A model generated the notes under the pieces. The model had not been told where the DNA came from. It worked only from the letters and a program-made list of their open reading frames with translations, and did no database searches. A program made the translations under genes and the position numbers. Positions 43,993 through 56,654 of a stretch of DNA of 64,000 nucleotides are shown piece by piece. Position 1 is the first letter of the stretch. The number at the start of each line of letters is the position of its first letter. Source of the DNA: Hemibagrus wyckioides (Eukaryota > Chordata > Actinopteri > Siluriformes > Bagridae); contig NC_080717.1 in NCBI RefSeq assembly GCF_019097595.1, positions 29,404,376 to 29,468,375 of the forward strand. Reading direction: 5' to 3'.

Positions 43993-45964
43993 AGACCATA
44001 GAGATTTGTATTGAGAACTTTGAATAAAAAATAAATAAAAATGCAGGAGTAGTTTTTCAGCCTAATTAAATATGAATAAAATTATTTAATTTCATTAATA
44101 CAAAAGTAAAGTATAAATGTGCAGAAAAGAATACTCACATATAGTGTAAAATATTAAGTATACCTCTACCTCTATTTAAGAACATCAGCTGCTTATTATT
44201 TTGACTTTATTTATTATTTTTATACATTTTTTTTTATTGTTTTGAAACATTGCATTTATTCATGCAAATGGAGCTGCTTTATATTATATACATACATTTT
44301 TAAATTATTAAACAAACCAAAAATCTAATATTTGAATGAGATTAGAAATAGAAAACTGTTTTTAACTGTTTATGAATATATTAATATATAATTTATTATA
44401 TATTAATATATATAATAGTATACATATTATAGTATAGTATAGTATATAGTATATATTGTTTTGCTGGAAAAAAAACACCTCAAACAATTGAGCAGGTTCT
44501 GAGAAATGACGAAGCCCTGTGTGATATAAAGCTCTGATCTTGGAGACCCCTTCCTAAATGTTAAAAACAGACATCACAAGCATCTGTGGGAAATAATTTT
44601 ACCACACATCGCTATAGGAAATGTAGTGTTCTTAAAACAAGTCCATTCATGTAAACTTTGCCCTGCTGATTGAACTATTTTTAGTGATGTTAGAGAAAAT
44701 TCACACTCAACACTAGAGTTTTAATACCTTTTTGGGTTCCTTCTCTGTAACCTGTATTTATTCAGACTGAAGAAGTGTATTGCCTTCTGCTCTGAGAATG
44801 AGTGATGGTGTTGATCTGGTTTCAGCTCAGACTGTACTATCCACACCGAATGTCCTGTCATGACGCAGCTCCTCTGTTAGTTCTATGTTATTCCAAGCAT
44901 ATGGTTTTATCTCTGTCACTTGAATTCAAATATCCAGGTAGAAACAAATATTTTCAGCAGAGAAAAATATTTAGTGTTTGACTCGTTCATTTACGTACTG
45001 AAACTCTATAAACATTTTAATTACTGTTCCTAAAACATTAATTACTGTTACAAGCAGATAATCTCACAAAATAATCACACTTTATTTTGGTTCTTAACAA
45101 AGTTTAAGAGGGAAGACTGATGAAATGCGTGCGTCAACATTTTTAAAAGTTGCAGGAATCCTCAGCGACTGAGATACACAGAGCGGAAGAATAATCAGCG
45201 CTCAACTCCAGCCCACAACAATTTGTTCTCCTGACTGATCCAGTTGTCACAGAGCAATTTGCAGTATACTGGCTTTGCCCTTCTCCAAGCACAACGGTAA
45301 GAAAGCCAACAAATTAGCCGGCGTGCCTTCGATTGACCGTAAATGAAGATGGCTATGGGAGCTGGAGCGACTCTGTGGATTTGTGCGTGTTGTTTTTGCA
45401 ATTTCAGCTGATTAGCAAACTGAGAACCTTACAAACTGTTGATCCTCCTGTCAAGCCCACTGTTGTGAGAAGGAGAACATACCAGAAGCGTCGATACCGC
45501 ATGCTCCATGCTGACGGACAGCACAAGACTATTGATACCAGCCCCGTTTTATAGCCACTGAGCGTTATTGGCTAAAGACCTTTATGCATTTTGGTGTAAT
45601 TACAAATTGCAGTTTCTTTCAGAAATCGATACAAAGCACAGCTATTGAGAGGGACACAATCTGTCAAGGCACCCGTACAAATGATTAGCTTCCAACCAAG
45701 GAAATTGTGCAGCACCAGGTGGGGAGCATGAACTCGGTGCTCTAAAACCATCAAAATAAGTGCACTTCTATAGCTGTATAGTGGCTAACGTTTTAATCAG
45801 CAGGTTCTGCAAAGTGTTAATGAGCATCTAGTGCTGAATGGTGTTTACTAAACTGGAAGGATTTCAGCTAGATATGAAATTTGCTTGTGTTCCAGCGGTC
45901 AGAAGTCAGGTCAGGGTGTGAGATTAACTTGCTTTCTTTCTGGTTTATGATTGTGCCACAAATC

Positions 45965-46135
45965 TGGGCAATGGTACCTCAAATGGTTAAGGCTCAAGGT
46001 CACTGATCAGATGGCCAGGGGATTCAAGCCATAGATCTGCCTTTAGTGAGGCCCTCAACCCTCTGCTTACTTCCTAAGCTAGGATATTTCTGAAGAGAAG
46101 AATTTCACCCTGCTATTACATACAAGATGTGACAC
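45965..46135 (+). mobile_element. Decayed tRNA-derived SINE
   Basis: The order is that of the SINE family: a weak tRNA-like head (ATGGTTAAGG), B-box-like GGATTCAAGCC at about 46019, GAGGCCCTCAACCCTC, then TTTCACCCTGCTATTACAT. The A-box is lost. Confidence 0.5.
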
Positions 46136-46734
46136 AAACTGCTCCTTCTAAAGATGCAGCATTATTTTTGGCTGTATTGAACCAACAAATGCATTGCTCT
46201 TTGGAGAAACGTGCCTGGAAGTGTGTGAGCGATTAAAGTCCAAGCAAGCATGCTGATATTAGAACAATAACAGATGAAGCAGAGGCAAAAATCTCACAAT
46301 GCTTACCGTTTTTCCTGATATTAGTATTCTTACATAAGTCATTTTTTTTCTTATGCCCTTGCTGTACCATTTGATTGAAAACACTTGCAAGTTTTCAGAG
46401 CATCTGAGCCTTTAAAGCTACACATGATTCACATGCTGCCTTTTGAGAGAAAGCTGCTTCTGAGCTCCTTTGCTGTGGATGGGGCGGAGCTTATTTCCGG
46501 GCCAGAAAACTTCAAAGCCTTAAATGAAGAAATCGACACCAGATTCGGATAGTGGAATGAATGCATTCCTAGACGCATCCCACCATGACTAGTGCTTCAA
46601 GTCTCCAGCCGCTGTAATATGAACTCACCGGTACCTGGTTGCCATGTTTATCAGTTGAAGGCACAACTAGCGTTCAAAAATATATGCATCATATCATATA
46701 TAGGAAAATAAGGACCTGCTCTAAAGTCTGTCTT

Positions 46735-46865
46735 CACTTCCATAAGTAATCACTCCATATTTGCATAATTTGCACTTTTCTCAACTTTGTCATGTCACTG
46801 GACTTCTGGTCGTCAGCGGTACTGTTGTTGAAGTCGCCAACTCTCACTGAAAATTGAGTTTTTTC
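46735..46865 (-). repeat. Dispersed repeat, inverted copy 2
   Basis: The complement includes a CAAAGTTGAGAAAAGT block and a GACTTTAGAG block, matching 6765-6935 at a diverged level. Confidence 0.45.
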
Positions 46866-47819
46866 TCATTGATAAAACTCTCATTGTAGCTGTGAGTTGC
46901 AGTATATGTGAATGCTCCTTCACACTGTTCTTTACGGTCTGCTACGAATCTGACATTAAGACAACCTGATAATCACATCGTTTTATAAACTGAAACCACT
47001 GCTGTTGTCCTTCCTCATCTCTGTGTTTATATAATGGAATCTCATAAGCCCACATTGACGCTGTGTCGGTAATCACGCAGCATCAGAGCAGCACGAGAAG
47101 GTTATTAATCCGTAAAAAACAAGCGTCGTGCGTCTCTCCGACTCCACTAGCCGCTCGTTGCCAATCTTGATAAATGGTATTCAGAGTGCACTTCATTGAG
47201 ACAGAAAGGTTGTATGGAAATGATTATACTTCTTCATTTCAGCACACTGACTCCTGTTTAAGCACGTATCAGAGCGCTTTATTTTATAGGAACTTAATTT
47301 GTTGCACCACTGAGAACTCATCTGTGCCAAGCAGCAGGAGGCGTCGGGAAAACTGTGCCAGATAGACTCGTGCAAGACTGCAGCTCTGACGTCTCTGCTG
47401 GATGCTGGATATCATGTATGTTTTGGACGACTTGATGGCATCGATTTTTAGCCGCATTCACACTCCCGCTGCTCCTGAAAGTAAAGATTGCTCTGTAAGG
47501 CACGCTACTTTTCTTTTTCCTAATAAGTTGAATTCTTTTTCTAAAGCTACTCTTCTGGTCTGGTTTGTAAAAGTGTGTATATATAGGAGTGTATACGTAT
47601 GTGCACAAGTAGTTGTGTGGTGTAAAAAAAATAAAATTAAATTTCATTGATAAAATTCAAAATCATTGACAAACCTCACCTTCATCGTTCCTTTTTCTTA
47701 ATGAAACCAGCATCCTTTCATCCTTCCTTTATTTCTTCATTCAGTTCCTCTGGGATTTCACAATTTTGCAATTGAAAAATCTAGTGCAAAATCAAGCAAA
47801 CTATGTGATATTCAGAGGA

Positions 47820-48225
47820 GCTTGCAGTTTTTCAAAATAAACCCAGAGAAAGCTGGAGAACCCTTGCAGAACTCTAATGACACTGCAGAACCCTGAAGAA
47901 TCTGGAACAACCCAGAGGAAGCTGAAGAGCCTCGAGAAAGCTGGAGAACCCTGAAAAAACTGGAGAAGCCTGAAGAAGCTTGGGAACCCTGAAGAAATTG
48001 CACAACCCTGAGGAAGCTGGGAATCCTGAGGAAGCTGGAGAACTCTAAGGAAATTAGGAAACCCTGAGAAAGCTGCAGAACCCATAAGAAAGCTAGAGAA
48101 CTCTGGGTACACTGGAGAGCCCTGAGGAATCTGGAGAATCCTGAAGAAACTGGAGAACCCTGATAAATCTGGAGAACCTTAAGGAAACTGGAGAACCCTG
48201 AGGAATGTGGGGAACCTGGAGCTGT
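47820..48225. repeat. 19-bp minisatellite, about 21 units
   Basis: Imperfect units of CTGGAGAACCCTGAGGAAA (19 bases) run for about 400 bases with occasional 18- or 20-base units. The array continues directly into GAGCTGTGAGGCCACGATGG at 48220, the end of an abundant fish interspersed repeat read on its minus strand, so the array probably grew from an internal segment of that repeat. Confidence 0.88.
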
Positions 48226-48300
48226 GAGGCCACGATGGTACCCATTCCACCATCATACTGTCCAACCCCCCATCTGTTGAAATAAACCTGCCAGGGGAAT
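48226..48300 (-). repeat. End of an abundant fish interspersed repeat
   Basis: TGTGAGGCCACGATGGTACC and ATTCCACCATCATACTGTCC are decayed forms of the TGTGAGGCAGCGACGCTACC ... GCCACCGTGCC segment of the repeat family also seen at 9650 and 10385. Confidence 0.55.
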
Positions 48301-49568
48301 TATTTTATTAATTTAGCTCTAAACATACTTTTGAATTGCACCTTCATTGTTTCCTGCCTATTCCTGGATTTACACACAGTGGGAGCTGGAAACAGAGAAG
48401 GATATTCATGGCACCCTTTGTTGTGGTGTTGTGGTAACTGATTGCTTGTACCATCTGTTAGGGACTCGGATTTCTCACATCTTTGTTATTATGGTTAGTT
48501 GATTTGTCTGTAGCAGGTATCTTCAGGTGAATGACTAGACGTGGTAGTAAACCAAAAAAAACACACTTTTTTTTTGCCAGATTTAATTTTACGTAATATG
48601 ATTGTAGTTCCAAGGCTAACATGAAGGGCAGTAAAAATTCCCAGGCCTTTGCAGTTACGTGACTCGTTGCACAACATAAGTCAATTTTTTAAAACAATTC
48701 GCTTGGTACATTCTCTAAACATAGTGTTCTTTGCACTACTTCACTCAAAGTACTTGTCTAGGGCTCATTTGACAGTGCTCTTTACCATCTCCAGAACATC
48801 AGGAAGTGCTAACGTACAAAAGACAACCATCTGTTCTAGTCAGCATGATGAAGCTCATGCGCACAGGCATCTCTCCCCCTGATAAGACAGCAGATGCTCG
48901 CTCTCCTCAGGAAAAAGTTTTCATCCAGCTAATGTTTCCATCACAGATCTGTGCTTTCCTGCTTAGTGCCGGATCTTTCCGTTCCTTCTGTGCGTGTAGC
49001 GCTGGGCGGGGATTACTCATCTGGCTGGTTTGATCACATCCGCTGCAAATCAGCACTGAGAATGACATTAATTAAAATCGGGATGATATGCTATGTGCAT
49101 CTCCATCATTGATACGAAAAGCTCCGTGGAACGCACTATGCTTGGTTTTCTTGCGAGTTTGTTACAGTCATGCTCAGTTTTTTGCTTCCCTTCTTTTACT
49201 TAGGCTAATTGCTTGCATATTGTTTCCAGAGTAATGTGTTAATGCGTCTCCAGTCACTGAGTTTTGTTTGTGGTTTGTGGACAGGAAGGCCACACCAGGA
49301 AATGACCAGAGCAGGAGTTAAAAAAAAAATTAAAGGTTTGACTTGGTGAGTCCAGCATTGATGGACACAAAAGAAAAAAATTAAACAGCATTGTGTGAAA
49401 TATTACATTTTTATGTAGGTTTGAGAAACAAAAAGCAATTAGAGCCTGAAAAAAACATAAAACAACAACATTCTGAGAAACTAGAAAAGCTAGAAACTGT
49501 GACGTTCGGAACAATTCAAAAGCTACAACTGAGTCTGAGAAACCCAAAGGTGCCCCCTAACAGTCGAA
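48301..49568 (+). other. IMMP2L: IMMP2L intron, featureless segment
   Basis: Nothing recognised. Frames at 48649-49033 and 49391-49684 have no family resemblance. Confidence 0.6.
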
Positions 49569-49671
49569 CAGTACGAGAACCTACACTGTGTCAGTACGAG
49601 AACCTACACTGTGTCAGTACGAGAACCTACACTGTGTCAGTACGAGAACCTACACTGTGTCAGTACGAGAA
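49569..49671. repeat. Perfect 23-bp tandem repeat, 4.5 units
   Basis: Four identical units of CAGTACGAGAACCTACACTG TGT (starts 49569, 49592, 49615, 49638) and a partial fifth. The lack of any difference between units implies recent expansion. Confidence 0.97.
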
Positions 49672-52647
49672 CTCAAATCTTTGAACATTTAGAATCTCTT
49701 TTGAATGTATTATTTGCAGCAGATGTAAGTGGGCAGCATTAATTTGTCAGCAGTGAATCTTCTTGACCTCAGACAGTCTGACAAACCCAGAAGCTACAAC
49801 ACTTAAAACAAACCACTTAAATATCTTTATATCTTTACGACTGTTTTTTTGTTCAGTGAAGCAGAACTATGGATTAAATTCTTCTTCTGACAAATCCTTG
49901 GGTTCCATGTTGGCCATCTGAGCTCAGATGGTCTACAAAATGCACATGGAAAAGATCTGATAATATTTCAATATTATAGTGTGCCTGGTGAAATGAAATC
50001 GGACATGACCTATACAGAGATCAACGTTTACCCAAAATACTGTACCCTGTTTATAAATGAGACCGGTTTACATACCAAGTCTCTCTCTCGCTCTCTCTCC
50101 CAGTCTTCTCTGTATAACTTCCTCTGATCCTATCAGACATATCTCATCCCTCTGCTCTTCCAAGTGTGTCTTTAAGCTCCAAATCTTGATGAACAGTACG
50201 GGCAGTCCGAGCACCAGACGGAGTCAGAAGAAAGGCTTTGGTGGAATCAGAGTGCAGCTGCTTGATTGAAGACCTGATTCCTTCCTACAAGCTTTTCTCA
50301 GAACAGTTGGTGAAAACTTCCCTCAGTCCTGCTAGCACAGAAAAATGTAACGGTCATAATCTGATTTAATTTCATTTCCGATTATAGTTTGAAAAAGTAT
50401 ATAGTTTGAATAGAGAAATTACTAAAAATATTTTTGAATATTGTATATTTTTGATATTAAAAATAATCAGGTGAAATATAGTAAGCTCTGAAGAAGAAAT
50501 AAAGCTCAAAAGTCGGATGAAATGTCCTGTTTCTACATCCTCCGGCGTTATACTAACTAAGCTCTTATTAATCTTTATCATGTGTTTATTTAACCATTTA
50601 AAGTCTGTTAAAAGTGGTATTGACTGCAATGCCGAGCTATCAGGACACCAGACTTCACAAGTGAAGTTATCTCAGGCTCTTTTCACGAAAGAACTTGATC
50701 TAATTCTATACGTTTTATTTGAACTCTATGGGTTGCACAGATTGGGACCTCTGGTGTTCAAACACTGTAACTGCATTTCATGCAAAGTTAACAGAATGCT
50801 GATGTGTGAATCCACGATGTGCTTCGCTACATTTTTGCAGTAATGCAGTGTGATTAGCTCTTCCTGTGCCACAGGAAGCTTTTGGGAATTGACAGTCTCT
50901 GGCTAAGAATCGCCTACTTTCACATTTGACTGATCTTATGAACGTGCATTTACTTAACAATCTTTTCAATCTAGTGACTGTCTCTGGCACTGAAAAGGTG
51001 ACAGTCTCACAAATGCATGTGTGTGTGTGCGTGTGTGTGTGTGTGTGTGTGTAATACACCTGCCCTTCAGCAATCTTATTACCCTATGAAACAATAATGC
51101 TTTTATTGTCATGCTATTACTAGACATTCTATTTTAGCCTTCTATCTAACATCAGGACTAGAAGTAAAGGGTTAATATGCAGCACTGGTAATGGTTTATT
51201 ATTCTAAAGTATCCTATTCCAGCCTGGGCCACGTGGGTGCTGCCTCATTTTTCAGAAGCATGCACAGCAAACTGCTTACTGGCATTTCCTTATTAGCGAC
51301 ATTAGCATTTCAGACCACTGCATTTTTTTTTAAAGCTAGGCTTCATGAACAAGGACCTGTTCTTAGATCAGCAGTTAATGCACCCGACAGCAGAGAAATT
51401 GGATAGGGATCCGTCTTTGGCTGGTTAAATCCCCGTTTATTAAACAGTGCTATGTGAGGCCCACGGGTCCCAGCCCGAGACGAGGCATGGAGGCAGGCAG
51501 ATAACAAACAGCGCTGCTCTGCTGCCTTTACCCTCTACATTACTCCCACTCCTTCGCACTCTCGCTCTGAGGCAATCGCAGGAACGGAGGTGCGCACCAG
51601 AATACAGCGGGGGAGTCGAGGAGATCTCGCACTCCGTTTTTGAAATGTTCTAAACAGTGTTGGTAACGGTTGGTTTGTGTAGGGGGATTATAACTGTGCT
51701 TTTTTTTAAGCCTTGTATGGCCTTGTGCTAATTAGCTGAGCTGTTCCAGCTTTACACCAATGAACACACACACACACACACACACAAATTCAGATCCTGT
51801 CTTTGGCACCCTGTTATTGCTTTTCGTAAAGGGAAGGTCGAGTCATGGCTCAAATCTCAATCTCTCCATCTCTTCCTCTGAATGTTTTTTTGTTGTTTTT
51901 AATGCCCCGTTTCACTCATTGACCTGTATTTCATTTGTTCTGGGTTGCCTTAAATAAATTCTCACTTGATTTTTATCATTTACATCTGATCTCCTCCTGA
52001 TCGGATTTAGCTCCTCACCCAGTAGTTACTCAGTGGTAGAGTGTACAGTCGAGTACAACTCCACTATATTCATGTCCTTTCATTTGTTCTCTTATTTGTC
52101 ACACTCAGTTGTCTAAAAAGCTTTCCCCTTAGCGTCCAAATAGGGCTTCATATCTCGTTCATTAACATCATGCAGAGACGGTAAATGTCTAAATCATGCA
52201 AAAAGCATTTCCTCCCCTTTTTTGCAGACTTCTTGCCCTTTCGAACCGTTTTATTATGCCGTACTGAATTATTTATGGAGGAGAAAGACACGCAACCAAC
52301 CAACTGTCAGAGGTGATGATCCAATCAACCGAGTGTCTGCGATTAATGTGCTCTTTTCAGCTTTTCGCTGAGGCTTTATTGTTCTTTTTTCTTCAGTTGC
52401 AGTATAAGCACCGGGGCATTGGAAAGATTGGGGGGGGGGCAATTTTCTCTCTGCACTTCACCTTTTTTATTTTGTTTATTGTGTCCAGAGTGAAACGCTT
52501 TATCAGTACTCACTGAATCACACACCGGTCCACCGAAAATCAGGGGTCTCGCTCTTCATACACGTGCTGGTTGGAACATCCACAGCTTCAGGGTTGCTTC
52601 AGGGTTCCTTCAGGGTTCAATCATCTGCTCATCTTCAGTTTTTTTTT
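49672..52647 (+). other. IMMP2L: IMMP2L intron, segment with microsatellites
   Basis: Holds (GT)n at 51017-51052 and (CA)n at 51764-51787. The rest shows no gene and no repeat that I can name. 51180-51660 and 52140-52340 look unique. Confidence 0.6.
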
Positions 52648-52840
52648 GTACATTTATGGTATTTGGGAGACACCCTTCATCCAGAGCGACATATGTTTCT
52701 CTTATTTATACATCTGAGCAGCTGAGGGTTAAGGGTCTTGCCCAAGGGTCCAGAGATTACAGCTTAGCAGTGCTGGGATTTACACTCATGACCTCCTCAT
52801 CAGTACTTTAAGGTTTTTTCACTGAGCTATCACTAACCCC
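52648..52840 (-). mobile_element. tRNA-derived SINE, minus strand
   Basis: Read on the minus strand: an A-box-like TAGCTCAGTGA, a B-box-like GAGTGTAAATCCC, the body GACCCTTGGGCAAGACCCTT AACCCTCAG, then GTCGCTCTGGATGAAGGGTG and the tail CCAAATACCATAAATGTACA. This is the same family as 22185-22355, and here the diagnostic CGCTCTGGAT tail segment is preserved. Confidence 0.8.
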
Positions 52841-53489
52841 TTCCACTAACTCGAAGCATTCACCATGCGGGGGTTAAGTTGTTCCAAAAATAATTGAGTC
52901 TTCAGTTTCAGTTGATTCTTTAGTGTTTATAATAATGTACAGTATGCCTGTAATTGTGTGTGTGTGTGTGTGTGTGTGTACATCAGATAAGTTGGTTTAT
53001 TGATTTATTGCAGAGTAATTTTGGCTTGATCGCTGCTAGGTAACAACTATAAATATTTTTTTTTATTCTTTGATAAAACACATTTTTGCTGTAGAATAAA
53101 AACTCTTCATGACTTATCAAGAACACCCACGTGTGCCAATAATTTGCCAGAATTTAAACTCATTGCAGTGTGAAACCAGCTGAACCAGATGAAAGAAAAA
53201 CAATGTCACATCCAGTCAAACCGTGCTGCGGGTTTTTCTGAACCAATGTGTACAAACAGCCTGAACTGGAACTAATAATCAGGACTAACTGGAACTGAAC
53301 TTGTTAGGTTTGTAATTAATAGTGTGGTGTTCTGATCCATGACTCTTCACAATAATAGATATGGATGGTAATATTTAGTTTTGGCTGAGGTTTGGAAGAG
53401 AAAACAGAACAAGAGAGCCACATTATTAGAATCTAGATGATTGTTCTTTCATTTATTCTTAACGGATATGAATTTCTATATTAAAGCAA
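52841..53489 (+). other. IMMP2L: IMMP2L intron, short segment
   Basis: Contains (GT)n at 52955-52979. Otherwise nothing recognised. Confidence 0.6.
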
Positions 53490-53625
53490 GGAACAATAGG
53501 GATAAATGTTAGGCATAAATAGTAACTTTAAACTTTAGATTTTTTTCTATACTTCTGTAAAGCTGCTTTGAGACAATGTCCATTGTTAACAGAGCTATAC
53601 AAATAAATTAGATTGACTTGAACAA
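53490..53625 (+). mobile_element. L2-like LINE 3' tail
   Basis: Ends with TCTGTAAAGCTGCTTTGAGA CAATGTCCATTGTTAACAGA GCTATACAAATAAATTAGAT, the same 3' terminus as the LINE at 6965-8668. Only the last ~130 bases of the element are present. Confidence 0.78.
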
Positions 53626-53763
53626 AGGTACAAGTCTTAGATAACCATTAGCTGCTTGGTTCTGTGCACTGGAAAATCTCAGTGTAATTGATGTATTTGC
53701 AATGCTAATAATACTCTCTGGAAAGATCCTTGAATTCATTCTGTTGTCATAGTTTCCATGTGT

Positions 53764-54115
53764 GCTATATGGAAAAAAGTCTGTAGACTCCTGACGTTGA
53801 CACTCTTGGCACTCCCCCTGCTTCCTTCTGCTGTTCGTCCACTTTTCTGGAAGGCTTTCTACTTTCTACTCTACTTTCTATTTGTGTTCATTCAGCCACA
53901 AGAGCATTAGTGAGGTCAGGGTCTGATGCGGGTGAGGAGATCTGGGGTGCAGTCAGTCAGTGTTCTACTTTATCCCAAAGGTGTTCAGTGGGGTTGAGGT
54001 CAGGGCTCACTCGAGTTCATCAACTCCAGCCTTGGCAAACCATGTCTTCATCGATCTGGCATCATCTTGCTGAATCGACGCCTCACTTCCACAGATCCAG
54101 GATTGTGGTGAAAGT
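53764..54115 (-). mobile_element. Tc1-like transposon fragment, 3' end
   Basis: Starts with a terminal repeat (CTATATGGAAAAAAGTCTGT AGACTCCTGAC) that resembles the CACTATATGGCCAAAAG-type end of a very common fish Tc1 family. On the minus strand the block CCTGACCTCAACCCCACTGA ACACCTTTGGGAT encodes the DLNP-x-EHLWD motif around the last catalytic Glu. The 5' part is missing. Confidence 0.7.
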
Positions 54116-54424
54116 TTAGGGAGGACTACATATGAGTCCAGCTTCAGGTATCCACATACTGTTAGCTGTATAGAGAATTGTTATAGTATTCACTCATAGT
54201 TATGTTATATATTAATTAGAATTTTCACTAATAAGTGGATATTAATAAAGATAACAAAGAACATAATATTCTTCATTTACTCCACATGGAATGTGTACCA
54301 GAACCTCAAATTTTTGAGCTCCCAAGAGACAAATCCATCAAAAGATGTGCCTTATTACACAATTTCTATAGTTTGTAGATCTGGACAAATGTTCACAACT
54401 TGGCAGATTTGGACTGGAAATTAA

Positions 54425-54660
54425 GGTTGCCGTTTGTGCTGCAGTGTCAGAGTTGTCTACAGACAGAGCACAATACACTCCAGGATGACACTGATGTCAA
54501 CACTGATGTTCCAGGATGACAACTATAGGGTGCACAGGGCCACATCAGTGTGTGTGACTTGTTTGACAAGCATGATGAAATATGAAGACACTTTTGACTG
54601 GCCTGCAAAATCGCCAGAGCGCAATCTGTTAAGAAAACGCATTTGGAACAGCAGGTGGAA
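54425..54660 (+). mobile_element. Tc1-like transposase fragment, plus strand
   Basis: The plus strand carries MFQDDNYRVHRATSVC, a version of the FQDDNARVHRA box with the second catalytic Asp, and then TFDWPAKSPERNLLRKRIW, a decayed [16 protein letters not shown]. It is abutted by a (CA)n run at 54672-54708. No terminal repeat is visible. Confidence 0.65.
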
Positions 54661-54671
54661 CACCACCAACA

Positions 54672-54708
<37 letters not shown>
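54672..54708. repeat. (CA)n microsatellite
   Basis: About 18 units. A second (CA)n run of similar length lies at 54999-55033. Confidence 0.95.
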
Positions 54709-54711
<3 letters not shown>

Positions 54712-54999
54712 TGAATCTGAAACACACCCAGGAGCTGAAAGAGTCGACTAAACTTGACAGGAAGATATTTTCAATGCACTGGTGGAATCCTAACCCATCA
54801 TGATTGGTGCTGTTATGTTTAAAAAAAGACATGTGACTAATGTGTCCTCCATATTTTTTTGCCTCCATTGTGGTCCAGTGTTTGACCCAGTGTTTCCACT
54901 TGAGAAGAATAGATGGTGATGTGGATGGAACACTGCGGCTGAAATTCACAGCATGGTGCGGAGCATCTCCACACCCGCTGCATTGCTTCGCTCTGAATA

Positions 55000-55034
<35 letters not shown>

Positions 55035-55215
55035 AGTTATGTTCAGTTTCTATATGGAATGGACTCTACATGCCTTGCAGCAGTGTGTGTCATGCTGGGA
55101 GACTAGTGTACCACTCAGATGCTATTAGTGTGTTCAATCACAGCAAATGTGTGTCTTAATCCACCAGCATCTGATGCTCTTAGTCATGAAAGCAGCATTT
55201 AGCATCTTTCATATA

Positions 55216-56474
55216 CACTATTCACAAAAAGTTAAGGATATTTGGCTTTTGGGTGAAATTTATGGAAAATGTAAAAAGTTCACACTACAGTGATATTATA
55301 TCATGAAAGTAGGGCATTTAAGTAGAAGCTGCAATGGTGATTTCCTCATCTCAAACAATTTATTGAAACAAAAGCCAACAACAGTGGTGGGTATACCACA
55401 ACAAAAAATCTCAATGTCTCAATAATCTGTCATGTGCCCTTGACCATCAATTACAGCTTGACCACGACGTCTCATGCTGTTCACGAGTCGACTTATTGTC
55501 TGCTGAGGCATGGCATTCCACTCTTCTTGAAGGGCGGCCCTCAGGTCATTGAGGTTCTGGGGTGCAGGGTTACGAGCCTCTACACGGCGACTCGGCCGAT
55601 CCCAGAGGTTTTCTATGGGATTCGGGTCTGGAGAAAGTGCAGGTCACTCCATTTGAGGTACCCCAGCCTCCAGCAGCCGTTCCCTAATGATGCTCCTCGA
55701 TGAGCTGGAGCATTGTCGTCCATGAAGATGAAATTAGGCCTGTGTTGTTCATGCAGGGGCACAATGACTGGATTAATGATGTTATTCAGGTAGTATTGGC
55801 TTGTCACTGTATCATTCACAAGATGTAGGGCAGTTCTGTATTGAGTGGACACACCTGCCCAGACTGTAACACCACCACAACAGTGGCTGATGCATAGCGC
55901 TCTCCCTGACGTCTCCAACATCATTGGCGGCCATCATTTCTGCTCAACGTGAATCGACTTTCATCAGAGAACAGCACTGAGGCCCACTGGTCCCTCGTCC
56001 AGTGTAAATGCTCCCTGGCCCGACGCCTGTGCCTGGGGGTGTAACCTGTGCAACCTGCTGATGACACTCTGTGACACTCTAAGCTCAGTGGCCACTTCCC
56101 TCTGAGAACATCCTGTTTGAAGCCTCACAATGGTGAGGTTCTGTTGATCAGTTGTTAGGTGTGGTCTTGGTCTCATGATGTCAAAATGTGAACAGCATGA
56201 TGAAGAGGACTGTTTAAATACCAATTCTAATGGAACCAGAAAATTTATTGGTGGATTCATGGATCAAACACCAGTTGTGAATTTTGCCGTTAAGCACCTT
56301 GTTAGAGAACAGCAAGTTCTGCAGAAAGTACTGAAACACTGAACAGTTGGACATGTGCATTCAGAAGTGTAGAGAAGGTCAAATCAAGTTCACCTGGAAA
56401 GGTTATAGTGCATTTTAGGTGCATCCTGAAATTTCACCCGAAAGCCCAATATCCTTAACTTTTTGTGAGTAGTG
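55216..56474 (-). mobile_element. Full-length but dead Tc1-like transposon
   Basis: Inverted ends are CACTATTCACAAAAAGTTAA GGATATT (55216) and the complement of AATATCC TTAACTTTTTGTGAGTAGTG (to 56474), matching over more than 40 bases with few changes. TA flanks both ends (55214-55215 and 56475-56476). Total length is 1,259 bases, the usual size for the family. The transposase on the minus strand is broken. Confidence 0.9.
55420..56235 (-). pseudogene. Tc1-like transposase pseudogene
   Basis: Minus-strand frames give an N-terminal DNA-binding region (TDQQNLTIVRLQTGCSQREV followed by SQSVISRLHRL, a helix-turn-helix) at 56180-56060. The catalytic core follows, with GGVTVWAGVSTQYRTAL and PNFIFMDDNAPAHRG (second Asp) at about 55880-55690. 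The region after it (DLRAALQEEWNAMPQQT-like on the minus strand near 55540-55490) is in yet another frame. At least two frameshifts and internal stops make it non-functional. Confidence 0.85.
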
Positions 56475-56654
56475 TATGTCCTCTTTTTGAAAGCTTTCAA
56501 TCTGAGCATCATAACGTTGCACGATCATACCAAGAACATAATGGAGGGTTTCTGTGTTTGCCAAGAGATGCAAAACACTACAAAATAATAAGAGAGAAGA
56601 AAATGATAACATCCCAGATCTCAAAACCCAAAATGTCGGCAAATGAAAAGGCAA

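Larger units (their letters stand above)
43993..47819 (+). other. IMMP2L: IMMP2L intron, long segment
   Basis: Contains an AT-rich patch (44360-44460), a decayed SINE at 45965-46135 and an inverted dispersed repeat at 46735-46865. 45180-45760 is repeat-free and compositionally balanced, so it is worth testing for conservation. No gene is seen. Confidence 0.55.

Noticed and set aside
47402..47650. 82-codon ORF as a possible IMMP2L exon or nested gene
   Set aside because: No similarity to the remaining IMMP2L protein and no matching splice sites in phase 2.
49569..49671. CRISPR-like direct repeats of 23 bp
   Set aside because: The units are contiguous with no spacers and the genome is a vertebrate; this is a tandem repeat.
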